The position numbers and the translations under genes are program-made. This document shows, piece by piece, positions 61,148-64,000 of a stretch of 64,000 bases of DNA; positions within the stretch are counted from its first letter, which is position 1, and every line of letters starts with the position of its first letter. The notes under the pieces are model-generated. The model saw only the letters and a list, made by a program, of their open reading frames with translations, ran no database searches and had not been told where the DNA came from. The DNA comes from Streptomyces asiaticus (GTDB lineage: Bacteria > Actinomycetota > Actinomycetes > Streptomycetales > Streptomycetaceae). The stretch is taken from the NCBI RefSeq assembly GCF_018138715.1, contig NZ_JAGSHX010000006.1:1488001-1552000 (forward strand). The letters run 5' to 3'.

Positions 61148-62347
61148 GTGTCGTCCCTGCCCGAGCCCGCCCATGTCATCGCCGATGACACCGAGGCGCT
61201 GAAGGTGGCCGCGGCGCTGGCCGAGGAGTTCCGTACCGGCGCCGCCGAGCGCGACGCACGGCGCCGGCTGCCGCGTGCCGAACTGGACCGGCTGTCCGCG
61301 TCCGGGCTGCCGGCGATCACCGTCCCCGCGGAGTACGGCGGGGCGGACGTGTCGGCCGTGACCCTCGCCGAGGTGTTCCGGCTGCTCGCCGCCGCCGACG
61401 CCAGCCTCGCCCAGATCCCGCAGAGCCACTTCGTGTACATCAATGTGCTGCGCCGTCAGGGCACGCAGGCGCAGCAGGCGTTCTTCTTCGGCGAGGTGCT
61501 GGCGGGGAAGCGGTTCGGCAACGCCCAGTCGGAGGCGGGCACCCGCCACATCCAGGACATCCGCACCCGCCTCGCCCCGGCCGCCGACGGCTCGTACACC
61601 CTGACCGGTGTCAAGCACTACTCCACCGGCGCGCTGTTCGCCGACTGGATCCCGGTGCTGGCCCGCGCGGAGGACGACGACCTGCACGTGGCCTATGTGC
61701 CACGGGACGCGCCCGGTCTGACCGTCGTGGACGACTGGGACGGCATGGGCCAGCGCACGACCGCGAGCGGCACCGTCCGGCTGGAGGCCGTGCCCGTCCC
61801 AGCCGACCGGGTCGTACCGCACCATCTCACCTTTCGCGGGCCCCAACTGCACGGCGCGGTAGCGCAGTTGCTGCACGCGGCCATCGACGCCGGGATCGCC
61901 TCGGGGGCACTGGCGGAGGCGGTGGCCTTCGTCCGCACCAAGAGCCGCCCCTGGTTCGAGAGCGGCTTCGAGACCGCCGCCGAGGATCCGCTGCTCATCC
62001 AGCGCTTCGGCGAGCTGGCCCTCCAGGTCCGGGGCGCCGAGGCCCTGCTGTCCGCCGCCGCCCGGGCCGTGGACACCGCCCGTGGCCACCTCGACGAGGA
62101 CACCGCCGCCGAGGCGTCGATCGCGGTGGCCGCGGCCAAGGTGGCGGCGGCCACCGCGGCCGTGGAGACGGGCAGTTCGCTGTTCGAGGTGTCCGGCACC
62201 CGCTCGGCCCTGGACGCTCTGGGCCTGCACCGCCACTGGCGGGACGCCCGTACCCACACCCTGCACGACCCGGCCCGCTGGAAGGTCCAGCACATCGGCC
62301 GCTATGTGCTGAACGGCACGAAACCGCCCCGCCACGGCCTTCTGTAG
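61148..62347 (+). CDS. sfnB: SfnB-family acyl-CoA dehydrogenase-like sulfur acquisition enzyme
   Basis: A 399-residue flavoprotein of the acyl-CoA dehydrogenase/DszC fold, SfnB type. Segments: LSASGLPAITVPAEYGGADVSAVTLAE, LAQIPQSHFVYINVLRRQGT, FGNAQSEAGTRHIQDIRTRL (where acyl-CoA dehydrogenases have their substrate loop), YTLTGVKHYSTGALFADWIPVLA, and SSLFEVSGTRSALDALGLHRHWRDARTHTLHDPARWK. DszC-like relatives are FMNH2-dependent S-oxygenases, so it may act on methanesulfinate or another organosulfur intermediate rather than an acyl-CoA. GTG start two bases after the reductase stop. Confidence 0.88.
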   Translation: MSSLPEPAHVIADDTEALKVAAALAEEFRTGAAERDARRRLPRAELDRLSASGLPAITVPAEYGGADVSAVTLAEVFRLLAAADASLAQIPQSHFVYINVLRRQGTQAQQAFFFGEVLAGKRFGNAQSEAGTRHIQDIRTRLAPAADGSYTLTGVKHYSTGALFADWIPVLARAEDDDLHVAYVPRDAPGLTVVDDWDGMGQRTTASGTVRLEAVPVPADRVVPHHLTFRGPQLHGAVAQLLHAAIDAGIASGALAEAVAFVRTKSRPWFESGFETAAEDPLLIQRFGELALQVRGAEALLSAAARAVDTARGHLDEDTAAEASIAVAAAKVAAATAAVETGSSLFEVSGTRSALDALGLHRHWRDARTHTLHDPARWKVQHIGRYVLNGTKPPRHGLL

Positions 62348-62383
62348 CCCCCACCCCCGCACACCCCTGAACGGAGCCGCACC

Positions 62384-63544
62384 ATGTCCCTCACCTTCCA
62401 CTGGTTCCTGCCCACCAACGGCGACAGCCGCCATGTCGTCGGCGGTGGCCATGGCACCCCCGTCACCTCGGCCGGAGGGGACCGTCCGCCATCCGTCGGC
62501 TATCTCTCCCAGATCGCCCGCGCCGCCGAACACCTCGGCTTCGCCGGTGCGCTGACCCCGACCGGCGCCTGGTGCGAGGACGCCTGGCTGACCACCGCGA
62601 TGGTCAGCCAGCACACCGAGCGGCTGAAGTTCCTGGTGGCGTTCCGCCCCGGCTTTCTCTCGCCCACCTTCGCCGCCCAGATGGCCTCCACCTACCAGCG
62701 GCAGACCGGCGGACGGCTGATGCTCAACGTGGTCACCGGCGGCGAGAGCCAGGAGCAGCGCGGCTACGGCGACTTCCTCGACAAGGAGGCCCGCTACGCC
62801 CGCACCGGCGAGTTCCTGGGCATCGTCCGCGACCTGTGGGACGGCAAGACCGTCGACCACACCGGCGAACACCTCCATGTCGAGGGCGCCAAGCTGGCCC
62901 GGTTCCCCGACCCGATCCCCCAGGTCTACTTCGGCGGCTCGTCCCCCGCCGCCGGTCAGGTCGCCGCCCGCCACTCCGATGTCTACCTCACCTGGGGCGA
63001 GCCGCCCGCCCAGGTCGCGAAGAAGATCGCCTGGATCCGCTCCCTCGCCGCCGAGCAGGGCCGTACGATCCGCTTCGGCATCCGGCTGCACGTCATCACC
63101 CGCGACACCGCCGAGCAGGCGTGGGCCGAGGCACGCCGACTGCTCGACGGCTTCGACCCGGAGACCGTGCGCTCCATCCAGGCCGGCCTCGGCCGCAGCG
63201 AGTCCGAGGGCCAGCAGCGCATGCTCGCCCTGCACGGCGGCAGCCTGGACAACCTCGAGATCTACCCCAACCTCTGGGCCGGTGTCGGCCTGGTCCGCGG
63301 CGGCGCGGGCACGGCGCTGGTGGGCAGCCACGCCGAGGTCGCCGAGCGGATCACCGAGTACCACCGCCTCGGCATCGACGAGTTCATCCTGTCCGGCTAT
63401 CCGCACCTGGAGGAGGCGTACTGGTTCGGCGAGGGCGTCCTGCCCCTGCTGCGACGGCAGGGCCTGTGGTCCCACCCCTTCCAGCCCGCCGCCCCCGAAC
63501 AGCCCACCGTGCAGGTCCCCTTCGCGGCTGCCGGGAGCTCCTGA
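62384..63544 (+). CDS. ssuD: SsuD/MsuD-type FMNH2-dependent alkanesulfonate monooxygenase
   Basis: A 386-residue LLM-class monooxygenase cleaving the C-S bond of alkanesulfonates to sulfite and an aldehyde. Typical text: FHWFLPTNGDSRHVVGGGHG, ARAAEHLGFAGALTPTGAWCEDAW (containing the conserved Cys), RLKFLVAFRPGFLSPTFAAQMASTYQR, LMLNVVTGGESQEQRGYGDF and FILSGYPHLEEAYWFGEGVLP near the C-terminus. With SfnG producing methanesulfinate, it would complete release of sulfite from dimethylsulfone. 36 bases after sfnB; last gene of the operon. No sulfonate ABC transporter is present in the window. Confidence 0.93.
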   Translation: MSLTFHWFLPTNGDSRHVVGGGHGTPVTSAGGDRPPSVGYLSQIARAAEHLGFAGALTPTGAWCEDAWLTTAMVSQHTERLKFLVAFRPGFLSPTFAAQMASTYQRQTGGRLMLNVVTGGESQEQRGYGDFLDKEARYARTGEFLGIVRDLWDGKTVDHTGEHLHVEGAKLARFPDPIPQVYFGGSSPAAGQVAARHSDVYLTWGEPPAQVAKKIAWIRSLAAEQGRTIRFGIRLHVITRDTAEQAWAEARRLLDGFDPETVRSIQAGLGRSESEGQQRMLALHGGSLDNLEIYPNLWAGVGLVRGGAGTALVGSHAEVAERITEYHRLGIDEFILSGYPHLEEAYWFGEGVLPLLRRQGLWSHPFQPAAPEQPTVQVPFAAAGSS

Positions 63545-63601
63545 TGTCCCGGTGACGTCGGGTGGCGTGCCCGCGGTCGAGTCCGCGGGCGCGCCTCCGG
63601 C

Positions 63602-63787
63602 TCAGCCGTGTGCGGCGAACCGGACGAACCGCGCCCAGCCGTCACGGCTGACGGCGAGACCGGGGCGCGCCGTGTCCTTGGAGTCCCGTACGTGGACGGC
63701 TCCTTCGGTGACGGCGACCTCCACGCAGTCGTCTCCTTGACTGCCGCTGTAGCTGGACTTGAACCAGGTGAGTTCCGCCCTACTCAT
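63602..63787 (-). CDS. DUF397 protein (second copy)
   Basis: A 61-residue DUF397 protein: TWFKSSYSGSQGDDCVEVAV, VHVRDSKDTARPGLAVSRDGWARFVRF. The ATG overlaps the upstream XRE regulator stop by four bases (ATGA), the normal coupling, in contrast to the 62-base overlap at 32459. Convergent with the sulfur operon. Confidence 0.92.
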   Translation of the reverse strand: MSRAELTWFKSSYSGSQGDDCVEVAVTEGAVHVRDSKDTARPGLAVSRDGWARFVRFAAHG

Positions 63788-64000
63788 AGGTCTCCTCGCA
63801 GTCGCTCCAGCAGGCCACGGGAGTCTTGGGGTGTCAGGGCCTGCGAGCGCAGTGTGTCATAGCGCTGGTGGAGGAGGCGTACCTCTATCGAGTCGGCAAT
63901 CAGCCGTCCGTTCTGCTGACCCTCCGAGTAGGCATAGCGCCGCCCTTCCAGTGTTTCCAGCAGCCGAACAGGTCCGTCCAGGCACGCGTGCAACTCAGCT
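63784..64000 (-). CDS. XRE-family DUF5753 regulator, C-terminal part, cut by window end
   Basis: The frame is open to the right edge of the window. The visible 70 or so residues are the end of a DUF5753 domain: LLETLEGRRYAYSEGQQNGRLIADSIEVRLLHQRYDTLRSQALTPQDSRGLLERLRGDL, the standard closing segment of WhiJ-like regulators. The HTH lies outside the window. Paired with the DUF397 gene downstream. Confidence 0.85.
   Translation of the reverse strand, partial: AELHACLDGPVRLLETLEGRRYAYSEGQQNGRLIADSIEVRLLHQRYDTLRSQALTPQDSRGLLERLRGDL

Overview
The window looks like a 64 kb chromosomal segment of a Streptomyces or a very close relative. G+C is very high and third codon positions are strongly G/C. 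GTG starts are common. Lineage markers are present: a SsgA-like sporulation protein, two XRE(DUF5753)/DUF397 pairs, a GPP34 protein, and a sigma factor fused to a zinc finger and a membrane anchor. I see no rRNA, tRNA, CRISPR array, integrase, transposase, prophage or PKS/NRPS genes. The content is mixed accessory metabolism and regulation.

Layout. 1-6 kb: a small LPFR-type peptide gene, tex, an unknown CPEC/PECG protein, and a BCCT osmolyte transporter. 6-11.3 kb: three secreted peptidases (M14, an X-Pro dipeptidyl-peptidase type hydrolase, M1). 11.3-14.8 kb: an apparent operon of ribbon-helix-helix regulator, DUF4097 protein, DrrA-like ATPase and DrrB-like permease. 15-20.6 kb: an MpaB-type oxygenase and a secreted LacZ-type GH2 enzyme, divergent from a MerR regulator. 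20.8-22.7 kb: an alpha/beta hydrolase divergent from a LysR regulator. 23-28 kb: a beta-oxidation set (FadB-type multifunctional enzyme, thiolase, alpha-methylacyl-CoA racemase type CoA-transferase). 28-30.5 kb: an SHS-type MFS transporter overlapping a DHDPS/sialate-lyase family enzyme. 30.6-37.6 kb: DUF1203, endonuclease V, YciI, DUF397/XRE, membrane sigma factor, SsgA-like, GPP34 and a secreted protein. 37.9-44 kb: a membrane-anchored HTH protein and a 1291-residue HEAT-repeat-like protein carrying coding minisatellites. 44.3-49 kb: a choline-to-betaine set (aldehyde dehydrogenase, APC permease, GMC oxidase). 49-54 kb: a large S8 protease and its TrmB/LuxR-like neighbour. 54-57 kb: an IclR regulator divergent from a tandem-duplicated CE2-like esterase. 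57-63.5 kb: organosulfur scavenging (F420-type LLM enzyme, LysR, SfnG, FMN reductase, SfnB, SsuD). The right edge holds a second DUF397/XRE pair, cut by the window end.

Most interesting points. (1) A 26-codon leader peptide gene ending in Cys-Cys-Cys-Pro-Ala (59090-59170) lies between the LysR gene and sfnG. It sits behind a recognisable promoter and a perfect 19-bp palindrome, and suggests cysteine-responsive attenuation of the dimethylsulfone/sulfonate operon. (2) A perfect 14-bp palindrome identical to the CebR operator lies just upstream of the duplicated esterase, suggesting cello-oligosaccharide control. (3) Short tandem repeats repeatedly sit on or right after stop codons (M14, ABC permease, alpha/beta hydrolase, TrmB/LuxR plus IclR), and coding 15-bp minisatellites occur in the ABC ATPase tail and the HEAT protein. 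(4) Three TGGCRCCA boxes spaced exactly 21 bp apart lie upstream of the ribbon-helix-helix gene.
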